The position numbers and the translations under genes were made by a program. This document shows positions 44,676 through 52,371 of a stretch of DNA of 64,000 bases, piece after piece. How positions within the stretch are numbered: the stretch's first letter is position 1; every line of letters starts with the position of its first letter. The DNA lies in the NCBI RefSeq assembly GCF_007827275.1, contig NZ_VISE01000001.1, positions 2,232,001 to 2,296,000 on the forward strand, read 5' to 3'. The notes below the pieces were generated by a model. The model was not told the DNA's origin, ran no database searches, and was given only the letters and a program-made list of their open reading frames with translations. The DNA comes from Gillisia sp. Hel_I_86 (GTDB lineage: Bacteria > Bacteroidota > Bacteroidia > Flavobacteriales > Flavobacteriaceae).

Positions 44676-45098
44676 TTAAAGCTCAATACTTAAATATCCT
44701 CTTTTCTGAAGTTGAAAATTATGTAACAAGCCATTGTCCACAACTTCTAACTCATGCGGTAAATCTTCTTTACTAACTTTGAATTTTTTCAAAGATAAAC
44801 CACAAACTACAATTTTTACGTGGGCTTTTTTTGCTTTTGCTATAAAGCTCTTCATCATTTCCTTATCTATAAGGCTTTCAACAGTTTTTCCGCAAATGAT
44901 CGCTTGAAAATCGCCAAAACTTTCTCCATCTTCTTCCGCTAGAGCCTCTGCTGTTAAAATAATAGGCTGAAGTTGAGGGATCTTTTTTGTAAGCACTACA
45001 TAATTATGTGAATGCTGTGCTTGTTTAGTAGTTTGTGCATTTAGAGAATTGGTAAATGTTAGTGCTAGGATAGTTAAACCTAAAATTAGCTTTTTCAT
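44676..45098 (-). CDS. Periplasmic DsrE-family protein
   Basis: 140 residues with a signal peptide (ending TNSLNAQ) and a DsrE-like fold. It has FGDFQAIICGKTVESLID, KIVVCGLSLKKFKVSKEDLP and VVDNGLLHNFQLQKRGYLSI. Two cysteines (in IICGK and VVCGL) sit at positions used for sulfur carriage. DsrE-family proteins bind sulfane sulfur. It is in the operon of the DoxX protein and small secreted protein, under a GTAAC-type promoter. Confidence 0.85.
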   Translation of the reverse strand: MKKLILGLTILALTFTNSLNAQTTKQAQHSHNYVVLTKKIPQLQPIILTAEALAEEDGESFGDFQAIICGKTVESLIDKEMMKSFIAKAKKAHVKIVVCGLSLKKFKVSKEDLPHELEVVDNGLLHNFQLQKRGYLSIEL

Positions 45099-45189
45099 AT
45101 GTATATAATTATTGTTTTTAAATGGTCATATGCAATTCGCATATGTTTATCGGTATTTGTATTTTATTTTCGTTATGCTCATTTCAAAG

Positions 45190-45600
45190 TTATTGTTTTT
45201 GAAATGTTTGAATGTCGTTTAAGATAAAAAATAGCAATCCCCCTAAAATTGCCATATTCTTAAAAAGAGGGCCTAAAGTATGTATTTGTCCAGCCTGCAC
45301 GGTCAAGGTTATTGGAACTAAAACCGCCGCTAGCGCCATTGCCGCCCATTTGGTTTTATAACCAACTAAAAGCAAAAATCCTGCAATCATCATTAAAACT
45401 CCAGAGATGATTATCAAATACTCGGGATTGCCAAAAAAATAGGCAATTCCTTTGAACCTGGCTTGGTCAATTCGGTATATAGTCTTTTCGAGGTTTAGAA
45501 TATGATTAAAACTCGCCACCAAAAATATGCCGCTCAATAAAATACGAAACAGCTGAACCGATCTATAGGAAACTGAAATGGTTGTTTTCATAAGATTCAA
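45190..45600 (-). CDS. DoxX-family membrane protein
   Basis: 136 residues with four helices: LFRILLSGIFLVASFNHILN, EYLIIISGVLMMIAGFLLLV, a third with TKWAAMALAAVLVPITLTVQ and a last one before DIQTFQKQ. It belongs to the DoxX/DoxD superfamily. Some relatives take part in thiosulfate:quinone oxidoreduction or oxidative-stress complexes. Next to DsrE and under the sulfur-type promoter, a role in thiosulfate or thiol oxidation is plausible. Confidence 0.85.
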   Translation of the reverse strand: MNLMKTTISVSYRSVQLFRILLSGIFLVASFNHILNLEKTIYRIDQARFKGIAYFFGNPEYLIIISGVLMMIAGFLLLVGYKTKWAAMALAAVLVPITLTVQAGQIHTLGPLFKNMAILGGLLFFILNDIQTFQKQ

Positions 45601-45660
45601 TAGTTAATGTGAATAAATTTGTCCGGAAAAATCAGATATTTCCAAACCTTTTATCAAGAA

Positions 45661-46020
45661 TTATACTATTGAATATTTTGGAGGCGGATATAATTTTCCG
45701 GGATGTATACTTATAACCAATGGCCTTATATATACATATTTCCTAAAATCCAGGTCCTGGGTTTCAGGAATTTCTTTTCCCACAATAAAATGATAATTAT
45801 TTGAACAGATCCTGGCCAGTTTCAAGATTTGAATTGGAGAGGAGTTTTCAATATTGTGGACCGTTTCCTTCAAATTATTATCTTTCTTTTCACAGAAAGG
45901 ATTAAGCAGGACTACCTGATCAGTTTTAAGCATTAAACCGATTATATCAGAATCTACCGTGACCAGTTTTCCTGAAAAAACCATCAACAGAACTATCGCT
46001 ATATATTGTTTTTCGAACAT
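45661..46020 (-). CDS. Small secreted protein of unknown function, paralogue of 26066
   Basis: 119 residues: N-terminal hydrophobic segment (QYIAIVLLMVFSGKLVTVDS), two cysteines, and a C-terminus SIHPGKLYPPPKYSIV. It is paralogous to 26066-26416 in signal, length and PPPK tail. A TTG at 46032 extends the frame but forms part of the -7 box; ATG 46020 is the real start, about three bases from the predicted transcript start. First gene of the DoxX-DsrE operon. Unknown function; perhaps a periplasmic thiol/metal protein. Confidence 0.72.
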   Translation of the reverse strand: MFEKQYIAIVLLMVFSGKLVTVDSDIIGLMLKTDQVVLLNPFCEKKDNNLKETVHNIENSSPIQILKLARICSNNYHFIVGKEIPETQDLDFRKYVYIRPLVISIHPGKLYPPPKYSIV

Positions 46021-46029
46021 AAAAGTTTT

Positions 46030-46073
46030 CAAATATATATGATTTTACCTCTACTCCATGTAACCATTGTTAC
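46030..46073 (-). promoter_or_regulatory. GTAAC-N4-GTTAC site plus -7 box, leftward
   Basis: GTAAC-CATT-GTTAC at 46060-46073 and, on the reverse strand, TATATTTG at 46037-46030, 22 bp apart. It drives 46020 leftward. Confidence 0.75.
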
Positions 46074-46097
46074 ATAAAGATTATTCATGGAGCTTGT

Positions 46098-46141
46098 GTA
46101 ACAATGGTTACCGAATGTCTATTCAAATAGCCTTATATTTA
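46098..46141 (+). promoter_or_regulatory. GTAAC-N4-GTTAC site plus -7 box, rightward
   Basis: GTAAC-AATG-GTTAC at 46098-46111 and TATATTTA (one mismatch) at 46134-46141, 22 bp apart. The two sites between 46020 and 46170 are 38 bp apart centre to centre, one for each direction. Confidence 0.75.
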
Positions 46142-46169
46142 AAGGCAATAATCAAAAAGAAAGAAGATC

Positions 46170-46556
46170 ATGGAATATTATTTTGCTAAAACGGTAACTG
46201 GAGAATTTGAAGAAGTAATTAAAAAAGTTACACATGAATTGGAGAAGGAAGACTTTGGGATATTAACGGAAATAGATATTTCAGCAACCTTGAAGAAGAA
46301 ATTAGATATCAATTTTAAAAAATATCGAATTTTGGGCGCTTGCAACGCTCCTTATGCGTATAAAGCTTTAAAAGCGGAAGATAAGATAGGCACAATGTTG
46401 CCTTGCAATGTGATTGTCCAAGAATTGGAAAATGGAAAAATCGAAGTCGCAGCAGTAAATCCAATGGCCTCCATGCAAGCGGTAAAAAATAAAGATTTAG
46501 ACAACATCGCCAAGGAGATTGGATATAAATTAGAAAAAGTGGTAAACCAAGTTTAA
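46170..46556 (+). CDS. DUF302 protein
   Basis: 128 residues of a single DUF302 domain: YYFAKTVTGEFEEVIKKVTH, FGILTEIDISATLKKKLD, ILGACNAPYAYKALKAEDK and LPCNVIVQELENGKIEVAAV. Two conserved cysteines, GACN and LPCN, are positioned to bind a thiol or metal. DUF302 proteins are common with sulfur oxidation and copper genes, but the biochemical role is not settled. First gene of the rightward operon ending at the multicopper oxidase or beyond; a second DUF302 copy follows 17 bases on. Confidence 0.9.
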   Translation: MEYYFAKTVTGEFEEVIKKVTHELEKEDFGILTEIDISATLKKKLDINFKKYRILGACNAPYAYKALKAEDKIGTMLPCNVIVQELENGKIEVAAVNPMASMQAVKNKDLDNIAKEIGYKLEKVVNQV

Positions 46557-46573
46557 ACTCTCAATTGTAGAAA

Positions 46574-47044
46574 ATGAAAAGAGAAAATCCTGCCAAAAAA
46601 GAAATCAGTAATCAGAATTATACAGAAAGTCGTAGAACTACCTATTGTATTAGTCAGCGGTACGGTTCCCAGACTTTTTCTGAAATTCTAAAAAATATAA
46701 AAGAAGCATTGACCAAAAGGGATTTTAATGTCCTTTTGGAATTAGCTCTGGATGAATATTTAAAAGAGGATATAGAGGATATGCCACCACATGTCATTCT
46801 ATCCGTATGTAATTCTGGAACCGCAGCCAAAGCACTAGCTGCCGATCTTCAAAGCGGAGTTTTTTTACCCTGCAACATAACAGTAAAAGAAGTAGATCAG
46901 GGGAACATTGAAGTTTCTATTGAGGATACTACTGTTACTTGGGCTTCATCAAATACAGATGAATTAGGCGAACTAGCTAAAAACACTACAGAAACACTTA
47001 AACAAATTTTATCAGAAATTGATCAGCAGAGAATGAAATTGTAA
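46574..47044 (+). CDS. DUF302 protein, second copy
   Basis: 156 residues: a polar extension of about 25 residues, then a DUF302 domain (YGSQTFSEILKNIKEALTKR, VILSVCNSGTAAKALAADL, GVFLPCNITVKEVDQGNIEV). It keeps the two conserved cysteines. It is closer in sequence to the IS-interrupted copy at 16059 than to its neighbour 46170. Fourteen bases separate it from the multicopper oxidase gene. Confidence 0.9.
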   Translation: MKRENPAKKEISNQNYTESRRTTYCISQRYGSQTFSEILKNIKEALTKRDFNVLLELALDEYLKEDIEDMPPHVILSVCNSGTAAKALAADLQSGVFLPCNITVKEVDQGNIEVSIEDTTVTWASSNTDELGELAKNTTETLKQILSEIDQQRMKL

Positions 47045-47057
47045 ACACCAATAAGAT

Positions 47058-48704
47058 ATGAGTATCCAAAAGCATGATAGAAGAAATTTCATAAAACTTG
47101 GATGTGCTGGCGCATCTATACTTATCGCTTGGCCATTATTTCAGTCCTGTGCCAATGAAAATAAAAATAGTGATCCATTACGACTGAATTCCGATTTTAA
47201 ACCCGACCTAGATATTAAACTGACTGCGGTAGAACAGGAAATTTCTATACTTGAAGGAAGAAAAACAATGTGCTGGACTTTTAAAAGTGAATTGATACTA
47301 GGAGACTCCAGCAGTCTTCAGCAAATTCCTGATAGTTATCTGGGTCCCATAATTAAAGTGAACAAAGGCCAAAAAATACGAATACGCTTTCAAAATGAAC
47401 TGCCACAAGAAAGTATTGTGCATTGGCATGGAATGCATGTACCGGAGCAGTACGACGGCCACCCAACAGACATTATATCTAATGGCCAAACTTATGTGTA
47501 CGAATACGAAGTAATGAACCGTGCCGGAACTTATTGGTTTCATCCCCATCCGCATGGTAACACTGGTGAGCAGGTTTATAATGGTCTTGCAGGTTTGCTA
47601 CTAGTTTCAGATAAGGAAGAGGAAAATTTAAACCTCCCCACTGGAGAATTTGATTTTCCGGTGGTAATTCAGGATCGCACTTTAGATGATAATAATCAAC
47701 TGGTTTATCTTGATGGTGGAAGAATGGACAGGATGATGGGGTTTTTAGGTGATAAAATCTTTATAAACGGCAGACCAGAGCAAGAATTATCTCTAAAAGC
47801 AGGATGCAATTATAGGCTTAGGTTCCTTAATGGCTCGAATTCGCGAATTTATAAACTTGCCTGGGATAATGGGGAACCGCTTAAAGTAATTGGAATTGAT
47901 GGCAGTATTTTGGAACAACCCAAAGTAATGCCTTATGTAATGCTGGCTCCCGCAAAAAGAATAGATATATGGCTGGATTTAAAAAATAAAAAGCAAGGTG
48001 ATGAAATTGAATTAAAGAGCCTGGAATTTGAAAGCGGGATGATGGGAGGAATGATGAATGGCGGAATGATGGGTGGAAGCAATACTGGTTTGCCTTTGGG
48101 GTCTGAATACAGTCTTTTTAAAATTAAACTGAACGAAAGTGGGTCGAACGATTTTCTACTTCCTGAAAACCTTGTGCCTTATAATAAATTGAATCCAACC
48201 ACCGCAGTTAACCGAAATAACCCCAGGGAATTTAATTTTTTTATGCAAGGAATGCAATGGACAATCAATGGTAGAACTTGGGAGCCTACTGAAGTAGCTA
48301 AAGAAGAAACAGTAAAATTAGATACCACCGAAATATGGCAGCTTTCCAATAAAGGAGGTAAAATGATGGGTGGTGGCGGTATGATGGGTGACGGCGGGAT
48401 GATGGGACGAGGAAATGAAGGTGGCGGTATGGGGAATATGATGCAGATGCCACACCCAATTCATATACATCAGGTACAATTTAATATTTTGGAATATGAT
48501 ACCTCAGAAATGGATGTCATGGTTTGGAATTCTATCAAGGATGGCTTTATTGATGAAGGCTGGCAGGATACAGTGCTTTTAATGCCGGGAATGAAAATCA
48601 AAATAATAATGCGCTTTTCAAATTTCAAAGGTCTTTTCGTTTACCACTGCCATAATCTTGAACACGAAGATATGGGAATGATGAGAAATTTTAAAATAGA
48701 ATAA
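47058..48704 (+). CDS. Multicopper oxidase, Met-rich (CopA/CueO-like)
   Basis: 548 residues with a Tat-like leader (HDRRNFIKLGCAGASILIAW). The copper ligands are complete: HWHGMHVP, WFHPHPHGNTGEQ, HPIHIHQVQFN and HCHNLEHEDMGMM, the last with the cysteine and axial methionine of the type 1 site. Two Met-Gly-rich inserts (around MGGMMNGGMMGGS and MMGGGGMMGDGGMM) are typical of cuprous oxidases, where they gather Cu(I). It likely oxidises Cu(I) in the periplasm to limit toxicity; other substrates are possible. It lies between DUF302 genes and a Met-rich lipoprotein. Confidence 0.93.
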   Translation: MSIQKHDRRNFIKLGCAGASILIAWPLFQSCANENKNSDPLRLNSDFKPDLDIKLTAVEQEISILEGRKTMCWTFKSELILGDSSSLQQIPDSYLGPIIKVNKGQKIRIRFQNELPQESIVHWHGMHVPEQYDGHPTDIISNGQTYVYEYEVMNRAGTYWFHPHPHGNTGEQVYNGLAGLLLVSDKEEENLNLPTGEFDFPVVIQDRTLDDNNQLVYLDGGRMDRMMGFLGDKIFINGRPEQELSLKAGCNYRLRFLNGSNSRIYKLAWDNGEPLKVIGIDGSILEQPKVMPYVMLAPAKRIDIWLDLKNKKQGDEIELKSLEFESGMMGGMMNGGMMGGSNTGLPLGSEYSLFKIKLNESGSNDFLLPENLVPYNKLNPTTAVNRNNPREFNFFMQGMQWTINGRTWEPTEVAKEETVKLDTTEIWQLSNKGGKMMGGGGMMGDGGMMGRGNEGGGMGNMMQMPHPIHIHQVQFNILEYDTSEMDVMVWNSIKDGFIDEGWQDTVLLMPGMKIKIIMRFSNFKGLFVYHCHNLEHEDMGMMRNFKIE

Positions 48705-48800
48705 CAATAGAGAAAATATTATTTATAAGGGAGACTTTTTCAGAAGGTTCAAAAACCGAAAAGGTCGTTAGACTAATTTTTAAACTAAATACATAATAAA

Positions 48801-49367
48801 ATGAGAACAATTTTAAAAACACTAATGGTTATTGGTATAATTGGTACAGTTGTTAGTTGTAAATCAACTTTTAACGCCTCCGAGACTATGGAACTTCCAA
48901 ACAATCGAGCGGCTGTATATCAGGAAATAATTTCAAATCCAGATCAATTCAGAGAATTTATAGACCTAGCACAGCAAGATAAGGAAGCAAAAAAGATAAT
49001 GATGCATGGCCATATGCAAATGATGGAATCGGGAAAAATGAAAGGGATGATGGAAAATAATCCCGAGATGAAGGAGAAAATGAAATCTCATATGCAAAAA
49101 ATGATGGAGGAAAACCCTGAGATGAAAGAAAAAATGCAATCCATGATGATTGAAAAAATGTTGAAAACTCCTGAAAGCAGAAAAATGCTCATGGACAAAA
49201 TGCATGAAAACCAGGAGATGCAAAAAGAAATGAAAGAAAGGATGATGCAAAAAATGAAAGAAAATCCAGAGATGATGGAAAAAATGATGAACAATCCTGA
49301 AATGAAGGAAAAAATGATGTCCAAGATGAAAGAAAAAAAATCTAATTCAGAAAATCATAAACATTAA
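48801..49367 (+). CDS. Met/Lys/Glu-rich repeat lipoprotein
   Basis: 188 residues: lipoprotein signal (LMVIGIIGTVVSCKS), a short region ANLIGHT in features (NNRAAVYQEIISNPDQFREF), then about 115 residues of imperfect repeats on the theme NPEMKEKM. Methionines fall every three to four residues along predicted helices, giving many MxxM/MxxxM pairs able to bind Cu(I). It follows the multicopper oxidase and probably stores or delivers Cu(I), or buffers it at the membrane. Its antisense frames are long only because of the low complexity. Confidence 0.8.
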   Translation: MRTILKTLMVIGIIGTVVSCKSTFNASETMELPNNRAAVYQEIISNPDQFREFIDLAQQDKEAKKIMMHGHMQMMESGKMKGMMENNPEMKEKMKSHMQKMMEENPEMKEKMQSMMIEKMLKTPESRKMLMDKMHENQEMQKEMKERMMQKMKENPEMMEKMMNNPEMKEKMMSKMKEKKSNSENHKH

Positions 49368-49372
49368 TAATT

Positions 49373-49567
49373 ATGATGATGATATGGTGGTGGATAATAG
49401 GTTTAGGCCTTGTTTCTTTAGTGGTATTCTTTTATACCGGAAAAAACAAAAACAGGCCGGTTGAAAAAAGACATGAAAGCCCTATGAATATATTAAAAGA
49501 AAGGTATGCAAAAGGTGAAATAACCAAAGAGGAATTTGAAAATCAAAAAAAAACTCTTAGTGATTAA
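49373..49567 (+). CDS. SHOCT-domain small membrane protein
   Basis: 64 residues: one helix (MIWWWIIGLGLVSLVVFFYT), a basic linker, and a C-terminal SHOCT motif MNILKERYAKGEITKEEFEN. The SHOCT motif is thought to mediate oligomerisation or protein contacts. It starts 5 bases after the Met-rich lipoprotein stop and is the last gene before a bidirectional terminator. A frameshifted relative lies at 14111-14304. Confidence 0.85.
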   Translation: MMMIWWWIIGLGLVSLVVFFYTGKNKNRPVEKRHESPMNILKERYAKGEITKEEFENQKKTLSD

Positions 49568-49611
49568 TAATAAAGAGGTTTTTTAGAGTTTACAATAATT
49601 TCAGATAACAG

Positions 49612-49640
49612 AAGGCTTAGGAATGACCTAAGCCTTTTTA
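49612..49640. terminator. Bidirectional terminator
   Basis: AAGGCTTAGG-AATGA-CCTAAGCCTT with T-rich tail, between the convergent SHOCT and porin genes. Confidence 0.85.
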
Positions 49641-50984
49641 GAAATTATAGTTCAAAATTAAATCCACATGAAATAAATCTGTTTTATTCAAATAGAAATT
49701 AGGATTATCTGGAAAATCCCCACTAGCAAATTTACCTACGAATAAAAGTTCAGGTTTTAAATTCTTCCATTTTTTGATATCGAAAAACAAATCTAGATTT
49801 ATGTGTGTGTAATCTGGAACGGCATACTTATTAAGAGTAGGGTCTGAAACAGAGGGTTTCCATTGATGCCCAGCACTAAAAATTGTTTTTAAATTAAATT
49901 TTTCTTTTCCAAATGCTAATGTATTAGTATAGTAAAGTACCAGTGCGTGATTATCCCCAGTCCCTTCACTTCGCTCTCTTTTTTGAAAACTGAAAAGAAA
50001 TTCCCTACCCCATTCCCTTGGAAAAACAAACTGACCTTTTTTGGTGATTCGGTTATATGATAATGAAAGAGAAGAGTTGCTCCAATCATAAGCTGCTTTA
50101 ATCCCGATATTATCTGAAGAATTACTCTGAAAATAACTTAAGGAATCAATTGCATTTCCGCCATTATTTATTTTGTTTTGATGCAACCATTCCGCTTCAA
50201 TATTGAAACTTTTTGAAACTTGATATTTAGGTTTTAAATACAGGGTATTAGATACATTATCCGTATAATAATTCCATAACTCTACAGAGGTGTTTTGAGT
50301 AAGATTAAAATTGGCATTGATGATAGCTAAATAATCTGAATCTGTATTTCCTCCATACAAACTTGGAGATCCATCAATATTTCTTCCTTCTCCATAAGTT
50401 CCTATACTCTCCCCGATAGAATAAAACTCTCCTGTGGATCTTGGTGCAATTTGATTAAATATCCCTGCTTGTATTTTGTTTTTTTTGGGGCTGCTATAAG
50501 CATACCAAAGACCTTGAGCCAAGGTTGGGATCATACGACCGTCTTGTGGATTTACTAAAGGAGATTTAATTTTCATTCTACCTAAAGTAAATTCGTGCTG
50601 GGCAGTTTTGTAATTAGCATATAGCTCACCCAAAATAAAAATATATTTGTTATCTAAATTTATTCGATCAAACAAACCTTCCTCATACCGACTCAATTTT
50701 CCAGTTGCCATATCAGGAATGCTAAGATCTTGGATATTTAAATTATTGGAATTATATACCGCTCCTCCAAAGCTTATTTTTTCTTTGAGTGTGAGTTCAT
50801 ATTTAATATGGCCTCCAGTGGCCAAAGCGGTAAAGTCCTTAAGATCCCCTTTATTAAAAGTATTCATATAATAGCTTCTCCATTGTCCGGATAATTTTCC
50901 CTTGGCAGTTGGTTTATCTGATTCTTGAGCGAGACTGAGAAATGGAAATAGTAAAAATAAATAACGTAAGCTGTTAAAATTCAT
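49638..50984 (-). CDS. Outer-membrane porin-like protein
   Basis: 448 residues: signal peptide ending LSLAQ, then alternating strands throughout and a final aromatic strand VDLILNYNF, as in outer-membrane beta-barrels. The N-terminal part (GQWRSYYMNTFNKGDL) resembles OprD/alginate-export-type or Opr family porins of Bacteroidota. Its ATG overlaps the stop of the TsdA-type cytochrome gene by one base, so the two are coupled. A channel for thiosulfate, tetrathionate or related anions is a reasonable guess. Confidence 0.8.
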   Translation of the reverse strand: MNFNSLRYLFLLFPFLSLAQESDKPTAKGKLSGQWRSYYMNTFNKGDLKDFTALATGGHIKYELTLKEKISFGGAVYNSNNLNIQDLSIPDMATGKLSRYEEGLFDRINLDNKYIFILGELYANYKTAQHEFTLGRMKIKSPLVNPQDGRMIPTLAQGLWYAYSSPKKNKIQAGIFNQIAPRSTGEFYSIGESIGTYGEGRNIDGSPSLYGGNTDSDYLAIINANFNLTQNTSVELWNYYTDNVSNTLYLKPKYQVSKSFNIEAEWLHQNKINNGGNAIDSLSYFQSNSSDNIGIKAAYDWSNSSLSLSYNRITKKGQFVFPREWGREFLFSFQKRERSEGTGDNHALVLYYTNTLAFGKEKFNLKTIFSAGHQWKPSVSDPTLNKYAVPDYTHINLDLFFDIKKWKNLKPELLFVGKFASGDFPDNPNFYLNKTDLFHVDLILNYNF

Positions 50985-52015
50985 TATTTAGTTTTAGTGA
51001 TTTGGTATTGCTCTTCATAATATTTAATAATCGGAGGAAAAGGGCCATACTTGTGTTGGCTAGCAGAAAATGAATCCTCCCAAGGGCCATATGGAGTTGA
51101 AACCGGTTTTAATTTTTTATCGGGATAATCACTTTGGGTATTGTTTTTTACCGGTCTATCAAAACTGTTTATATACCCTGCCAAATGATAGGCTTCTTCA
51201 TCGGTTAATTTGGGGTTATCCCAAGTGGCCTCGCCAAATGGCATATTTCCTTTTATAAATTCAGCAGAGGTGATTACCCGGTGCATTCCTGCACCAGTAT
51301 TATAACTGTCTTGACCCCAAAGTGGAGGGTATTGGTACCCTTTGGTAGAATCAGCTAATTTCACTCCCTGCCCATTTTCTCCATGACAAACTGCACATTC
51401 TTTAGAAAATAATGATTTTCCTTTATCTAGATCTACCGCTATATCTGGAAGTTCTATTTTGGCATAACCTTTAAATTCTTTTTCCCGTTCCGGGGGCAGT
51501 CCCTCTCCTAACCATTCCATATAAGCTACTATAGCTTTCATTTCTTTGGAATCTATAGGAAGCTTTTTCCCATTCATACTTCGCTCCATACAACCGTTTA
51601 TTCTTCCTTCTATAGTACCTATACTATTGGAGCGGCCGCTAAATTGAGGAAATCTTTCTGTCACTCCTACCCAAGATGCAGAACCGGCTTGAGTTCCCGC
51701 TTTTAAATGACAATTCATACACGCCAAATTATTACCGGCATAATGCATAGCGGGATCTTTAGCTTGAGGTCCCATATACTTAGGAGACTCTGCAATAAGT
51801 TGGTATCCATACTTCACCTGAGGATCCATAAACCCAAAATCAAGCTCTGCTTCAATATCTTTAGGCTCCCAATCTTCAGCACTTATTTTTTTTTCAATAA
51901 ATAGGTATGGATCTGAATTATATAAATAAAGACCAGAGAAAGTGATAATAGTTAATGCTAAAAGAGAGCTAAATATATAGACGATAGATTTTGCTAGTGA
52001 TTGATAATTATCCAT
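50984..52015 (-). CDS. tsdA: TsdA-type dihaem c cytochrome (thiosulfate dehydrogenase)
   Basis: 343 residues: an N-terminal helix (about 10-32) serving as signal anchor, then two cytochrome c domains with haem motifs CMNCH (99-103) and CAVCH (207-211). The conserved segments HYAGNNLACMNCHLKAGTQA and RINGCMERSMNGKKLP match TsdA. Cys142 is at the place of the cysteine that ligates haem 1 in thiosulfate dehydrogenases. TsdA joins two thiosulfates to tetrathionate, or runs in reverse. The final 50 residues are a tail not seen in the smallest family members. Promoter of the shared GTAAC type. Confidence 0.85.
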   Translation of the reverse strand: MDNYQSLAKSIVYIFSSLLALTIITFSGLYLYNSDPYLFIEKKISAEDWEPKDIEAELDFGFMDPQVKYGYQLIAESPKYMGPQAKDPAMHYAGNNLACMNCHLKAGTQAGSASWVGVTERFPQFSGRSNSIGTIEGRINGCMERSMNGKKLPIDSKEMKAIVAYMEWLGEGLPPEREKEFKGYAKIELPDIAVDLDKGKSLFSKECAVCHGENGQGVKLADSTKGYQYPPLWGQDSYNTGAGMHRVITSAEFIKGNMPFGEATWDNPKLTDEEAYHLAGYINSFDRPVKNNTQSDYPDKKLKPVSTPYGPWEDSFSASQHKYGPFPPIIKYYEEQYQITKTK

Positions 52016-52098
52016 TTAAAAAAATATTATTTCAAAATTTCTTTTAATATTTAGAACAAATGAAAATGATGATTTATTAATATTTAGAGATAAACCAA

Positions 52099-52142
52099 CA
52101 AATCTAAAAATTCAAATCTTTAAATTATGTAACAAATGTTAC
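52099..52142 (-). promoter_or_regulatory. GTAAC-N4-GTTAC site plus -7 box, tsdA
   Basis: GTAAC-AAAT-GTTAC at 52129-52142 and, on the reverse strand, TAGATTTG at 52106-52099, 22 bp apart. It drives tsdA and the porin. The remaining 230 bp to the divergent gene at 52372 show nothing clear. Confidence 0.78.
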
Positions 52143-52371
52143 AGATAAACCTGTGTAAAAATATTAGTATGTAGAATGGTAAAGTTTATTCTAAGTATGT
52201 TTAGTAATCACTATATAAATTCATAAAAGTGACATAGAAAAAACTTCTAACTTCTGGCTGCATCCAATCTTTAGAAGCCTTTTACCTTTTTCAGTTTAAA
52301 AGACTTTCATTAGATTGAAAGAGGCGGAAATTATATAAATAAAAAAAATATTAGAAATCAAAACTACTACT

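Noticed and set aside
48966-49324. Two long reverse ORFs rich in His/Phe/Ile opposite the Met-rich lipoprotein
   Set aside because: They are antisense shadows of the ATG/AAA-rich repeats; codon composition of the forward frame and its signal peptide favour the lipoprotein.
49021-49360. CRISPR-like or tandem DNA repeat
   Set aside because: The periodicity is at the protein level (NPEMKEKM) with imperfect DNA units and no spacers. I saw no CRISPR array anywhere in the window.
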